Of a stretch of DNA of 64,000 nucleotides, positions 22,618-34,402 are shown in pieces. Each line of letters starts with the position of its first letter. The first letter of the stretch is position 1. The stretch lies in assembly GCA_020310875.1 (NCBI GenBank), contig CM035417.1:105392147-105456146 (forward strand), read 5' to 3'. Below the pieces are notes generated by a model that was not told the origin of the DNA, did no database searches, and saw only the letters and a program-made list of their open reading frames with translations. A program made the translations under genes and the position numbers. Source of the stretch: Ceratopteris richardii. Lineage: Eukaryota; Streptophyta; Polypodiopsida; Polypodiales; Pteridaceae.

Positions 22618-24004
22618 GGAATAACACTACATTTCACCCAAAATAAAATCCTCACAGACATGCTTAGAGGCAAGGAGACACCATTTTGGATTTTTGCAAG
22701 CAAAAAGTTAGCAAAATTCAGATGACCAAAGCATGCATGCTAAGTTGTGCATTTGAAATATCCTGAGGATCATGAAATGTGTATCCTGAATCATTCTCAA
22801 ATTATGCATAGTTTATAAGATTATATAGCCCACTACATAAAATTCTAAAAACAATGATAACATCACCATTAGAGACATCATCAACTATACATCTATCATC
22901 AACAAATTCAATAATCACCCCAATCTTGGCTAATGCTAAAATTGATAATAGATCTTTCTTGATCCCTAGCTCATATAGGGCATCTAAAAATGTGAAATAA
23001 ATACCATGGGTAGTAGTTAGATACAATGAGTTGTTACTAGAGGTGACAATATTCCTTATAGGAGAAGGATCAGGTGAAGTGAAGAAACTATGCTAGGAGG
23101 TAATATGTTTGGTTGCTCCACTATCAAAGTCCCAATTATCTTAGTCTAGTATAGGTATACACTGCTCATGAGAAGATGGATAGCTAAAATGAGTAGTAAA
23201 CAGCCTTGTTTATTTTGGACAAGGCTAGGAGACTTTGTTTTGGGTGTAGAGGCCTCTGCAACAAATTCCATCATGTTTCTTCTTTACCTCTTTTGTATCC
23301 AGTTAAGGAAAACTCTTAATGACATAATCATTTGCCCTATAGTACTTGCAAAGTTGTTTTGACTTTTCTATCTTCTTATCATCTTTGACTTCTTTTTTAA
23401 CTATGTCGCATTAACAGATTTTTGCTTACTAGTGTTGGGTGTGTGTAGAAGTGTGAGAGACACATAAGAAGCACACACAAGGAGCCCAAGTGCAGCAAGA
23501 CTGTTACCAGGATCTTAACTCACGTGCACATAGAGGTTATGAATGCTGAAAACACACAGTATGCAAGGAGATGAGACAAAACATAGTATTGGGTGCAATC
23601 TCCTCCCATGCACTCTGTTTCAACAGTCCACAAAGTGCATGTATTTATAGTAATTTTCTATTATGTCAAAATAGTGGTTACATGAGAGAGGCTTCAAAAA
23701 GCATGCATTAAAGTAAAAGGTGGTAAATTTTGTAGAAAACCTTTGCTTTTAATATCAAAAATTGTGGTCCACAACAACCCTTATTCTAACCATTACTTTA
23801 CTAACTGTTTATAAAAGTAGAACCCTCTACATAGGTTTATTTACAAATTATATAAATTATAAATCGGATTATTGATGTCCATCCTTTCATGCCTTTCATG
23901 TCCTCACGAACCTTCAGCTGCTATATCAAAAACACCAAAACACATTATTGCATTAATAAATTAACACTCCAACAATTCCTTGTTCAACACATTCCATAAT
24001 TCAT

Positions 24005-24296
24005 CGTTGGGTGTGTGTAGAAGTGCGAGAGACACATGAGAAGCACACACAAGGAGTACAAACGTAGCAAGACACATGGAGAAGATGGATGGCTGGAAAT
24101 AGCTCTCTCTGTTGATGATGATCTGAACTAAAGTAAGAGCTGAATAATATCCCTAAGTACAAAGTACCACCACATATGAGAGTATCAAGTATGTGGTAAC
24201 ATGGGGAAAAAACTTCTAGCCAACACTACAGTTAAAAGTTCCCATGTATAGGGAAAAGATTCACATCAAAGCTACTCGAGGAACAAATGTGTAACA
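24005..24296 (-). repeat. 3' LTR of element R
   Basis: The plus strand begins CGTTGGGTGTGTG (outer TG mutated to CG) and ends GTGTAACA. It is followed by AACCCCCCTGG, whose complement is the polypurine tract. Confidence 0.92.
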
Positions 24297-24342
24297 AACC
24301 CCCCTGGAGCGAATGATGTGAACACAAACAGGGAGTGAGAGA

Positions 24343-26055
24343 TCAGCCCCCACAAGGTAATAAGCCTAAAGCTTTGCGGAAATCTTCAAACTTTTCCCGT
24401 GGAAGAGCCTTGGTGAATATGTCTACCACATTATCTTTTGTAGGCACATATACCAAACAAATATCTCCTGCATGAAGGCGCTCTCTCACATAGTGATAAT
24501 GCACCTCAATATGTTTGGTCCGTACATGAAACACTAGGTTTCGTGCAAAAACCAAAGCACTCTGACTATCAGTGAGAATATGCGTAGCAACATCAATCTC
24601 CATGCAAAGATCCATCAATAGGCATCTCAGCCATATACACTCCACTGTAGCTGTGAAAATTGCCATGTAATCAGCTTCACAACCCGATGTCGCCACTATA
24701 GGTTGCTTCTTACTCAACCAAGATATGCATGAATCTCCAAGGAAAAAGCAATTACCACTAGTGGACACGTGAGTATCATAACAACCAGACCAATCACTAT
24801 CTGTAAAAGCATGCAAGCATGGCTGAATATCTCTGCCATAAAAGAGACCTAAGCTCAAAGTGCCTCGGAGATATCTAAACACACATTTCACCGCTTGCCA
24901 ATGCTTAGTGCAAAGGCTATGCATGAATCGACTCAACTGGGAAACTGCATACTGTATATCCGGCCTTGTGTTGCATGCATATATAAGACATCCCACAGCT
25001 TGCTGATAAAGAGAAGTGTCAAATGCATCGCTCGAATCCTCAACTGAGAACCTGTATCTTGTCTCAACTGGTGTGGAAACTGGCTTGCAATCCTCAAAGT
25101 CAAAACGCTGAAGTAGTTTTTCAGCATACTTTGCTTGATGCATAACAATTCCCCCCTCAACGAATGCAAACTGGATGCCAAGATAGTAGCTCAAAAGACC
25201 AAGATAAGTGACATCAAAAGTATGTTGCAAATCAGCCATAAGAATGTCAAGTTTTGCATGACATGACCTAGTCAAGTGTGTGATCGACGTAAAGAACAAG
25301 CACTATAAGATCAGCCCCATTTTTTTGTACATAAGAGTGTGCTTTCAATCGGACTACATGTGAAGCCAAGAGCAATCAAGTGCTTATGGATTTTGTCATA
25401 CCATGCACGTGGAGCTTGCTTGAGACCATACAAGTCTTTATGCAAGCGACAAACCATATGCTCTTTCCCTTTCATAGCAAATCCAGGAGCTTGCTTCACA
25501 TAAACCTCTTCTTGCAAATCACCATTCAAGAACGTTGTTTTTATGTCCAACTAATGCACTTTCCAACCTCGATGGGCAACCAATGCAACCACGGTACGAA
25601 TTGTGGTCATGCGTGAAGTAGGTGCAAAAGTTTCCTCATAGTCAATGCCATATTTTTGCGCATATCCTTTAACAACCAATCTAGCTTTGTAGCAATCAAT
25701 GCTACCATCATATTTTCTCTTAATCTTATAAACCCACTTTGTACCAATGGCATTCTTTCCTTTTGGCAATTCACATAACTCCCAAGTACCATTCCTATGT
25801 ATGGAATCCATTTTTGATTGCATAGCACTCATCCATTGTGAATCGTCACATGCATCTTCAAAAGAAAGTGGCTCTTCATCACGTGCTTCTTTACGCACGA
25901 CATACAAAGAAGCTTCGATCTACATCTGCCACTATGTTCCAAAGTTGTTTAACAACAAGAACATGCTTCATCATGTAAGATCACATCGGATAGTTGGTCC
26001 CATCAAGCTTATCTTCAGCTTGAAGCATGCCAAACAAGTCATTGCTGCCCGCCAT
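24343..26055 (-). pseudogene. Fused gag-start/RT/RNase H frame of element R
   Basis: The minus strand starts MAGSNDLFGMLQAEDKLDGT at 26055. A stop interrupts YPM*SYMMKHV near 25990. Near 25908 it joins directly to RT-region sequence KEARDEEPLSFEDAC. RT motifs KARLVVKGYAQKYGIDYEE and MDIKTTFLNGDLQEEVYV are present, but the active site reads YVD and is then frameshifted (near 25285), with a stop before it at 25551. The RT C-terminus and complete RNase H (DSDWSGCYDT, SCISWLSKKQP, VDIFTKALPREKF) are open from 25299 to 24343. It encodes no integrase, so could only have moved with help. Confidence 0.88.
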
Positions 26056-26236
26056 TTCACAAAAGAACAAGAATGTGACAAAATCTTCACTTCGACGAAA
26101 GCTGAAATGAATGATGAAATTTCAGCTCACAAACAGTCACTCTGATGGCGATTGTGACTCCGAAGTCAATTTTCACTGTTAAAAGTGCACGTGCGCCGCG
26201 ACGCGAAAAACCAAAACTTGAGAAGGAGCTGAACCT

Positions 26237-26248
26237 ACTCTGATACCA
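26237..26248 (-). other. Primer binding site of element R
   Basis: TGGTATCAGAGT on the minus strand lies next to the 5' LTR and matches the initiator tRNA-Met site. Confidence 0.85.
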
Positions 26249-26249
26249 C

Positions 26250-26543
26250 TATTGGGTGTGTGTAGAAGTGCGAGAGACACACGAGAAGCACACACAAGGA
26301 GCACAAATGCAGCAAGACACATGGAGAAGACGGATGGCTAGAAATAGCTCTCTCTGTTGATGATGATCTGAACTAAAGTAAGAGCTGAATAATATCCCTA
26401 AGTACAAAGTACCACCACATATGAGAGTATCAAGTATGTGGTAACATGGAGAAAAAACCTCTAGCCAGCACTAGAGTAAAAAGTGCCCATGTATAGGGAA
26501 AAGGTTCACATCAAAGCTACTCGAGGAATAGATAAGTGTAACA
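26250..26543 (-). repeat. 5' LTR of element R
   Basis: It matches 24005-24296, with its outer TG mutated to TA, and ends GTGTAACA before the TTCAT duplication. Confidence 0.92.
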
Positions 26544-26552
26544 TTCATAACA

Positions 26553-26782
26553 GGGACACACAAAGAAGATAGATGGCTGGAATAGCTTTCATTATTGATG
26601 ATGAACAGAAGTGAAGTAAGGGTAGAATAAAATCCCGAAGTACAAAGTACCACCACATATGAGTGTATCAAGTACGTGGTAAAATGGGGAAAAAACATAT
26701 ATCCAACACAAGAGTAAAAGGTTTCCATTTTATAGCGAAAAGATTCACATCAAAGCAACTCGAGGAACACATAAGTGTAACA
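26553..26782 (-). repeat. 3' LTR of element S, inner portion
   Basis: It is similar to the inner 230 bp of the R LTRs and ends GTGTAACA at 26782, followed by AACCCTCTAGG (polypurine tract on the minus strand). Its first 69 bp lie at 23433-23501, displaced by Q and R. Confidence 0.75.
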
Positions 26783-26833
26783 AACCCTCTAGGAGTGAAT
26801 GATGTGAACACACACAAGGAGTGACAAATTATC

Positions 26834-29807
26834 CCCCACTAGGAAATAAGCCTAAAGCTTTGCGAAAAGCTTCAAACGTTTCGTGTGGAAAAGCTTTGCT
26901 GAATATGTTTTCCACATTATCTTGTGTAGGCACATATCCTGCATGAAGGTGCTCTCTCACATAGTGGTAATGCACCTTAATATGTTTGTTCCATGCATGA
27001 AACAATGGATTTCATGCAACAACCAATGCACTCTCACTATTAGTGAGAATATGTGTAGCAACATCAATCTCCATGCAAAGATCCATCAATAGGCATCTCG
27101 GCCATATACACTCCACTGTAGCTATGAAAATTGCCATGTAGTCAGCTTCACAACTCGATGTCACCATTGTAGTTTGCTTCTTACTTAGCCTAGATTTGCA
27201 TGAGTCTCCAAGGAAAAAGCAATTACCACTAGTGGGCACAGGAGTTTCATAACAACTAACCCAATCACTATCTATAAAAACATACAAGTGTGGATGAATA
27301 TCTCTACCATAAAAGAGAGCTAAACTAAAAATGCCTTTGAGACGTCTAGACACATGTTTCACCACTCGCCAATGATTACTGACAGGGCTATGAATGAATC
27401 TACTCAACTAGGACACTACATACTATATATCCGGCCTTGTGTTGCATGCATATATAAGACATCCCACAACTTGTTGATAAAGATAAGTGTCAAATGCATC
27501 ACTAGAATCCTCAAAAAAGAACCTAAATCATATCTCCACTAGTGTGGAAATTGGATTGCAATCCTCAAAATCAAAATGTTGAAGTAGTTTTTCAATGTAC
27601 TTTGCTTGATGCATAACAATTCCCCCCCTCAATGGATACAAACTGGATGCCAAGATAGTAGTTCAAAAGACCAAGATAAGTGACATCAAAAGTATGTTGC
27701 AAATCAGCCATAAGGATGTCAAGTTTTGCATTACATGACCCAGTCAAGAGTATGTCATCAACATAAAGGACAAGCACTATAAGATCAGCCCCATCTTTAT
27801 GTACATAGAGTGTGCTTTCAATTGGACTACATGTGAAGCAAAGAGCAATCAAGTGCTTGTGGATTTTGTCATATCATGCATGTGGAGCTTGCTTGAGACA
27901 TACAAGGTTTTATGCAGGCAAGAAACCAAATGCTTTTTCCCTTTTGTGGAAAATCCAAGAGATTGCTTCACGTGAACCTCTTCTTGCAAATCACCATTCA
28001 AGAAAGCTGTTTTTATTCATTGGGCAACCAATGCAACCATGGTACGAATGGTAGTCATGTGTGAAGTAGGTGCAAAAGTTTCCTCATATTCAATGCCATA
28101 TTTTTGCACTTATATCCTTTGGCAACCGTTCTGTATTTGTAGGGATCAATGCTACCATTTGACTTTCTCTTAATCTTGTAAACCCACTTTGTATAAATGG
28201 CATTTTTCCCTTTTTGCAAAGGACATAACTCCCAAGTACATTCTTATGTATGGAATCCATTTCTGACTGCACAACACTCATCCATTGTGAATCATCACAT
28301 GCATCTTTAAAAGTAAGTGGCTCTTCATAACATGTTGTTGCAATCAGAGAATAATCCACAAAATTACTTGATGCATGGCGATAGCTTGATCTTGTTCTAC
28401 CAAGTAAAGGTGCACTCAATTTTCTATCCTAGAAAGTTTGTTTCAGCCACTTTGGCATAGTTTTTGGACTCTTGACAGACATGCATTCATTATGTAATAC
28501 ATCATCATGTATATCATGTGTGCAATGAATTTCATGCTCATTTTCAGCCATATTTTATTGCAAATGTTGAGCCATATGTGGTTCAAAATTTCCAATAGTT
28601 CCAACCATGTTTGCCTGGAAAATTTCAGCCATGTTTAGCTAGAAACTCTCTGCATTTTTAGCTCTATTTGTTGGAATTTTTCAGCTCCTTGAACCTTGGT
28701 TGGCTGGTCTACATTGCCATAGTCAAGTGCACTACTTTGGAACAAAGGCACCAATGTATCACGCACATCTTATGAGCTAACTATTGGCTATTGTTTGCAT
28801 CCAAGTGGAGGGAAAACTGAATTTTCAAAAAATGCCACATCTCAAATCACAATAATTATTTCAATGAATGGATGGTACAAATGATATCCCTTAATTTTAG
28901 CACTATAACCAACAAATATACATTTCTTTGCCTTATGTCATCACGTTTATGATGTTGTTGTGATGGCACAAGAGTGTATGCCAAACAACCAAACATGTGC
29001 ATATGACTAACCATAGGTTTATGTCCATTCCAATCCTCATAAGGAGTATGACTCTCAATGCTTTTGTAGGACAATGACTCAATACATAGTTTGCACACAT
29101 GATTGCTTCATCCAAAACTTGTTAGGAAGGTCCTTCCTTTAACCATACATCATTTGAAGGAGTGTTCTATTTTTATGCTCTACAACACCATTTTATTGAG
29201 GTGTATATGGCATCGTACATTAGTATGAAATTCCTCTTTCACAAAGAAAAGCATTAAACTCATGTGACATGTATTCACCACCATGATTTGTGTGTAGAGT
29301 TAAAAGCTTGTTTCCAAAAAAAAAATCAGCCATAGCTAAAAAAGATTTGAAGCACAAAAATACCTCATTCTTTGCTTTCATAGGATACACTTAGGCATGG
29401 AGAGTAGCATCATCAATGAAGGCAACAAAGTATACATGCTTCCCAAAAGATGGATTCTTGACAGGACCACATACATCACTATGAACAAGCTACAATTTTC
29501 TTGTAGTGTGTGTATGAATATCTTTTGGAAAAGAAGCATGATTCATTTTTCCAAGGATGCAAGCTTCACATACATGCTTTTCAATGGACTCAAGTGTTGG
29601 AAGACCAATAACCATGTCCTTCTTTTGCAAGTAAAGCAAACTATTGAAAGACCAAAACAAGCATGCCAAAGATCCATTTTAGCCATGGAGGAAGTATGAG
29701 CAACCAAGGCATTTGAGGCAACCCTCTTGTATGTATCCAAACGATACAGACCATTGCATAATGTACCAAACATCACAATATTATCACCATTACTAAAATC
29801 ATGAACC
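26834..29807 (-). pseudogene. Copia pol remnant of element S: RNase H to gag-pre-integrase
   Basis: The minus strand encodes RNase H (27012-27407, with DSDWVSCYETPVPTSGNCFF), RT with an intact LYVDDILLTGS motif near 27765, the RT start near 28400, an integrase C-terminus with YEDWNGHKPMVSHMHMFGC near 29050, and WHACFGLSIVCF (gag-pre-integrase) near 29650. Short deletions break the RT, for example between GLKQAPR-like sequence and HFDKIH near 27880. Gag and protease are missing at the right edge. Confidence 0.83.
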
Positions 29808-29814
29808 TAAAGTA

Positions 29815-30106
29815 ATTCGATGGCAATGCACCACAATGCGCTCTCCTTCTCGAGAGCTGCACGACGATATCCTCGGAGTAGAAAATTGAGCTCCTAAGAC
29901 TACACACAGTACTCCACATAGAGGCTGCAGAATACGCAAGAAAAACATAGTACACAGGAAGCACGAAGACATACTTCTTAGGTCTTACAAATGCGGTCAA
30001 ACTTACAGTCTATGGTTGACCAAGCCATTGTATATTTTATTAAAGAACATATACAAAGAAGTGTCCAATGGCCATTTGGCCTTTCACATGGACACTAATA
30101 GTAACA
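29815..30106 (-). repeat. 3' LTR of element N
   Basis: The inner edge is firm: the plus strand ends CTAATAGTAACA at 30106, followed by the complement of a polypurine tract. From GTAGAAAA near 29875 to the end it matches 45862-46089. The outer edge is approximate. Confidence 0.7.
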
Positions 30107-30199
30107 ATCTCCTACTAAAGGTCAATATGGCCAAAGTAACTATGGGAAAAAAATAAAGGATGATAAAGAATACCTGAGCGTAAGTATACAAATTATACC

Positions 30200-32790
30200 T
30201 CCCACCTGATGGGCATGTTACACAGTATACAAGTGACTGTGTAAGATCATGAATCAAGTAACCCCTATCAAGTGACAACAGTGTCGAAAGCTATCCTGTG
30301 GTAGAGCTTTAGTCAAAGCATCTGTAGCATTATCTCGAGTGTGAACCTTCTCAAGAATAATGCGCTCAGTGACTAAGAAATCTCCAATGAATTGATACCT
30401 CACCTCAATGTGCTTGGTCTATGCATGATAGACTGGATTCTTAGTCAAAGCAATGGCACTTTGATTGTCACTGAGAAAATGAGGTACATGCTGGATAAAC
30501 CCAAACTTACGATTGTCTACACAACTAGCATAGTTAGAATCTATGTAACCAATAATGGATGCTTTCCCTCTACCTAAGCATAGACACTTTTCCTAAGTGC
30601 CACTGAGATATCTCAAAATCATCTTGATCACCTCCCAATGTTTCTTGCTAGGATTAGACATATATCTGCTCACAACTCCCATTGCAAATGCAATGTTTGG
30701 TCTGGTAGCTACCATAGCATACATGAGACTACCAACAACAGAGTGATAGGGAATTTCGGTCATGAATTCCTTTCCCTCATCTGATTTGGGGCAATCATCC
30801 TTGCTCAATTTCACATATGTGTACTCAATGCCTTTCCACCCTACATATTGAAACTGTGAAGTACTTTGGATATGTACTCAACTTGAGACAAGTATATGCA
30901 ACTTTTACTCCTATCACTAGTAATGTGCATGCCAACAATATGTTTGGCATCCCCCAAATCCTTCATATCAAATGTCTGACTCAACTTCTTTTTGAGAATT
31001 GACAAGTCATAAGAGGACTTCCCAGCAATCAACATATCATCAGCATAAAATATCAAGCATATCAAGCTACCATCTAAGCATCTCTTTGTGTAGAGATAAT
31101 GATCCTCATTGCTTCGAGAATAGCCTTGAGACTTCATAAAAGCATCAAAATTTTGGTACCACTGTCTAGGGGACTATTTAAGTCCATACAAGCTCTTCTT
31201 GAGCTTACAAAATAGACTTTCCTTGCCAGGAACTACATAACCCTCTAGTTGTTCCATATATATCTCATATGTAAGATCTCCATGCAAGAAAGCAGTTTTC
31301 ACATCCATTTGGAATAGCTCTAAGTCCTCCATCGCGACAAATCGAAGCAACATGTGCAGGGTAGTCATCTTGACCATTGGAGAGAAGATTTCCTCAAAAT
31401 CAACACCATGTTGTTGCTTAAAACCCTTTGCAACAAGTCGTGCTTTATACTTTGGAGAAGCACTATCTGATGTGAATTTCAACGTATATACGCATTTACA
31501 TGGTAAAGCTTTCCTGCCCTTTGGCAAGGGTACTAAATCCCAAGTACCATTCTTGTGAATAGAATCCAGCGCACTCTTCATGGCACACTCCCACTTGACA
31601 TGATCCTTTGTCTGCATAGCCTCTTTGTAGCAACAAGGCTCACTGGCATCTGTTAGCATAACAAAATATAAACCTAGAACATATCTATCAGATGGATGTG
31701 AGAGATGTGCAGAGCATCTCGATGGCTGAACAGGAACATTTGCAGACTAATTTGATTGGACATTCTTTTGAACGTCCCTATGTGTAGCATTTTTATGCAT
31801 GCTAACTGGAGGGCTAGTATCCTCAAACACTGCTCTTTTCACTTCAACCTCCTTAATGGACTGTTTATGCATCTTAGACTCATTGAACATGACATCACTG
31901 CTTCTGATCACTGACCATGTTTTAGGATCCCATAAGCAATATCTAAATTGTCCTTCTCGACCATATCCAAGAAAAATGCATTTCTTTGACTTATGGTCCA
32001 ACTTTTGTCTAAGATTCTTACGTATATGAACATATGGTTCACACCCAAAAACTCAAAGATGATCATAATATGGTGGCTTCCCTATCCATAACTTTTGTGC
32101 CACTTTCAGACCTTTGATAGTACTAGGTGAAAGGTTAATCACATGAATTGCAGTCAATACTACTTCTGCCCAAAAACCTTGTGAGAGGTTTGCATTATGC
32201 AACATAGGAACTACTCTATCTTGAATAGTTCTATTCATCCTTTCAGCTGCGCCATTTTGTACTAGGGTATAAGGAGCTGTAAACTCTCTACGAATCCCTC
32301 TAGATTGACAGAAAAGGTTGAATTCATGTGAGGTATACTCACCCCCATTATCTGAACGTAAAGCCTTAAGCTTAGTTCCTTTTTTAGTCTCAACTCAAGC
32401 AAGCCATTTTCCAAAAGTAGGGAATACCTCATCCTTCAATTTGATAGGATATACCCAAACGTTTCTAGTAGCATCTTCTATGAAAGTGACAAAGTAAAGA
32501 GAACCACCTAAGGAACTAGTGGGCATAGGATCACACACATCTGTATGAATGAGATATAAAGGCTGAATTGAAGAGTCAATGTACATCCTATGCACATTTT
32601 TGGTTTACTTTCCATATTGACAATGCTCACAAAATGAAAAATCAAAGAAAGATAACATAGGTAAGTAGCCAGAATGAGAAAGATTTTCCATTCCACTATG
32701 AGATATATGGCCCAAACAACCATGCCAAATACAAGCCATAGGTTGTTCAGTAACAGCTAACAAGTGTTCTTTCTATGATACAAATAAAGG
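30200..32790 (-). pseudogene. Copia pol remnant of element N
   Basis: The minus strand encodes an RNase H start (near 30590-30200), RT C-terminus with VVGSLMYAMVATRPNIAFAMG (30593-30814), a YADD active site (near 31050), RT N-terminal block KARLVAKGFKQQHGVDFEE and MDVKTAFLHGDL (31174-31659), the integrase C-terminus with SKKCIFLGYGREGQFRYCLW (31747-32001), and integrase core LIHTDVCDPMPTSSLGG (32395-32595). The pieces sit in different frames. Gag and protease are not present. YADD in place of YVDD is a family feature or a change; I cannot tell which. Confidence 0.82.
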
Positions 32791-32906
32791 ATAAAGTAAG
32801 CCAAAACATACATTAGCATTAAAACAAATTTAGAAGAGTTTCAATGGACCAGAAAAGCTAGATCACCTTTTTTTATAGAACCATTCTATTGAGAGTGAAA
32901 TTCTAA

Positions 32907-33425
32907 GCCCTATATCTTGAACCATAAAACTAAATTGTAAACCCTAAAACCCTAAACTTTAATCTTTAAACCTTGAACTTTAATCCTTAAACTCTAAACT
33001 CTATACACTAATCCTAAATCCTAAATGTTAAACCTTAAAATCTAAACTATAAATCCTAAACCCTTAACCCTAAACACTTAACTGTGAATCCTCAACTCTA
33101 GATCCTAAACCCTAAAAGGTAAACCCTTAATCCTAAACCCTCAACTCTAAATTATAGACCCTAAATCCTAAACTCTAAATTCTAAAATCTTAACCATAAA
33201 CCCTAAAACCCTATATCGTAAAACCTAATGCACTAAAACCTAATACCTTAAACCCTAAACCCCAAATCCTAAGCCCTAAACCCTATTCATAAACCCCAAA
33301 CCCTAGATCCTAAATCCTAAATCCTAAATCCTTAGCCCTAAACCTTAAACTCTAAACCCTATCTAGACCCTAAATCCCAAACCCTAAATCTTAAATGCTA
33401 AACCCTAAAACCTAAACCCTTAACC
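32907..33425. repeat. Degenerate interstitial telomere-like array (CCCTAAA)n
   Basis: About 520 bp are built of diverged CCCTAAA units on the plus strand, the complement of the plant telomere repeat TTTAGGG. Many units are mutated to CCTTAAA, CTCTAAA or CCTAAAT and spacing varies, so it is old. It lies next to the truncated end of element N. Confidence 0.9.
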
Positions 33426-34289
33426 CAAACCACTCATGCAAGAGTGTATTTCAACATGTCCCCTACCACATACCAAAGCATAAGAAGCATACTCGATTGC
33501 GATGCTTATTTGCAATTACTCAAGTTTTAATATTTAGATGATTGTCCCATCTATAAAAAAATGGGGTTCATAAATTCAACTATGTATTAGAACTTAATGC
33601 AAATAAGAACATAACCAAAAGAGTAGATGTAAATGAGTTACATAGAGTTTTTATGAAACTTTCTATATATGGTTTAAAATTATCTGAGAGTGAAGGCTTA
33701 TTAACATTTTGAAGTGGATTGATGTAAAATATTATGATATGGATTGATATAGTGGTGATGATGTGGATTTCAAAAGTTAAGATGTGCAATGATATTGTAT
33801 GGATTTTAATTTCAATGTTATGATGTGGATTATGTTGATTGAATTTTAATTCAAATTAAGATGTGTAGCGATATTATGTGGATTTTAATTCAAATCTTCT
33901 ATGGTGGAGTGTTGTGATGATAATTGATTCAAGTGTTACTATATTATTTAATATAAATTACTAATGTTAATTTTTTGCAGGTTTAGAAGTAAAAAAATGG
34001 AAAAAAGTAGGATGTGAACGATCAACTTGATCATGCTAAATCTCAAAGAATTTTAGATGAACAAAATGCAATATAAAATAATCACAATCTCAAATATATC
34101 CAATCTAAATTATTTTAGATCTCAAATATTTTTATCTAAAATATTTTTAATCCAAAATATTTTCAATTGAAAACCATTCAATCCAAAATACTCATGCAAA
34201 AACTATTCGGGCTTGTCTGAATAAGCTTACATGGCACCAAATAATTCGGTCAAATAATAAGAGATCCTCTAAAATTTTCATAAATATTT
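33426..34289. other. AT-rich sequence with loose repeats; no gene seen
   Basis: No protein match or LTR ends were seen. Two similar blocks, AAGATGTGCAATGATATTG near 33779 and AAGATGTGTAGCGATATTA near 33858, each followed by GTATGGATTTTAAT or GTGGATTTTAAT, suggest decayed tandem units of about 80 bp. The stretch ends where Family-1 gag resumes at 34290. Confidence 0.5.
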
Positions 34290-34402
34290 ACGAGTAGCTG
34301 AATTTTCAAGTAAGAATAATGCAACCTAGCTTTTGAATTGCTAAGAAATCTTGATCTACAACATGCATGACTGACCTATTCTCCCTAGAATGATCTTCTT
34401 AC

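Larger units (their letters stand above)
19834..23432 (-). mobile_element. Family-1 Copia copy P (left part of split element P/F)
   Basis: The minus strand reads the pol 3' part (RNase H, from a cut at about 19834), RT, integrase, protease and the gag lysine-rich segment, ending at ACTAG (23428-23432). The 3' LTR and pol tail are missing. It is interrupted by a TRIM at 21874-22617. The gag continuation appears at 34290, after a 10.9-kb insertion complex. Confidence 0.85.
19834..23432 (-). pseudogene. Copia gag-pol remnant of copy P
   Basis: Recognisable minus-strand pieces: RNase H (about 19834-20430), RT with YVDD near 20728 and the YLGIQF region near 20610, integrase MCATYVLNSYPTKAL near 21440, gag-pre-integrase and protease region LGIKKDLLSILALAKIG near 22950, and the gag lysine-rich end near 23400. 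Codon KWLV is followed by a UAG stop near 20965, at the same place as in copies E and H. Many other stops and small indels mark this as one of the oldest copies. Confidence 0.83.
24005..26543 (-). mobile_element. Copia element R, internally deleted, both LTRs and target duplication present (2.54 kb)
   Basis: LTRs of 292 and 294 bp (24005-24296 and 26250-26543) flank a 1.95-kb interior. TTCAT occurs on both sides (24000-24004 and 26544-26548). The interior keeps only the first 50 or so gag codons, then jumps to the start of RT, so the rest of gag, protease and integrase are missing. The LTRs differ at roughly 20 sites by eye, so it is younger than element E. Confidence 0.93.
23502..26552. repeat. 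Probable solo LTR Q inside the LTR of S, interrupted by element R
   Basis: Sequence 23502-24004 and 26544-26552 is absent from the related LTRs of R and breaks the LTR of S at one point. It starts TGTTACCAGG and ends CATAACA, giving inverted TGTTA/TAACA ends. Flanking bases are AAGAC (left) and GGGAC (right), a weak target duplication. I see no internal region, so a solo LTR of about 510 bp is the best reading. Confidence 0.5.
23433..29807 (-). mobile_element. Copia element S inserted in copy P, itself carrying nested insertions
   Basis: Its 3' LTR starts TGTTGGGTGTGTGTAG at 23433, directly after ACTAG of copy P. It is interrupted after 23501 and resumes near 26553, ending GTGTAACA at 26782. 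Minus-strand pol follows from RNase H to the gag-pre-integrase region, ending near 29807 at the edge of element N. The LTR and protein are close relatives of element R. No 5' LTR of S is visible. Confidence 0.75.
29808..32830 (-). mobile_element. Copia element N, third family, 5'-truncated
   Basis: A single LTR (about 29815-30106), a polypurine tract (TAGTAGGAGAT on the minus strand) and pol from RNase H back to the gag-pre-integrase region are present; the 5' part is missing. The LTR differs from those of Families 1 and 2, and a second copy lies at 45856-46089. The outer LTR edge is uncertain because the neighbouring element S is also truncated here. Confidence 0.75.
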
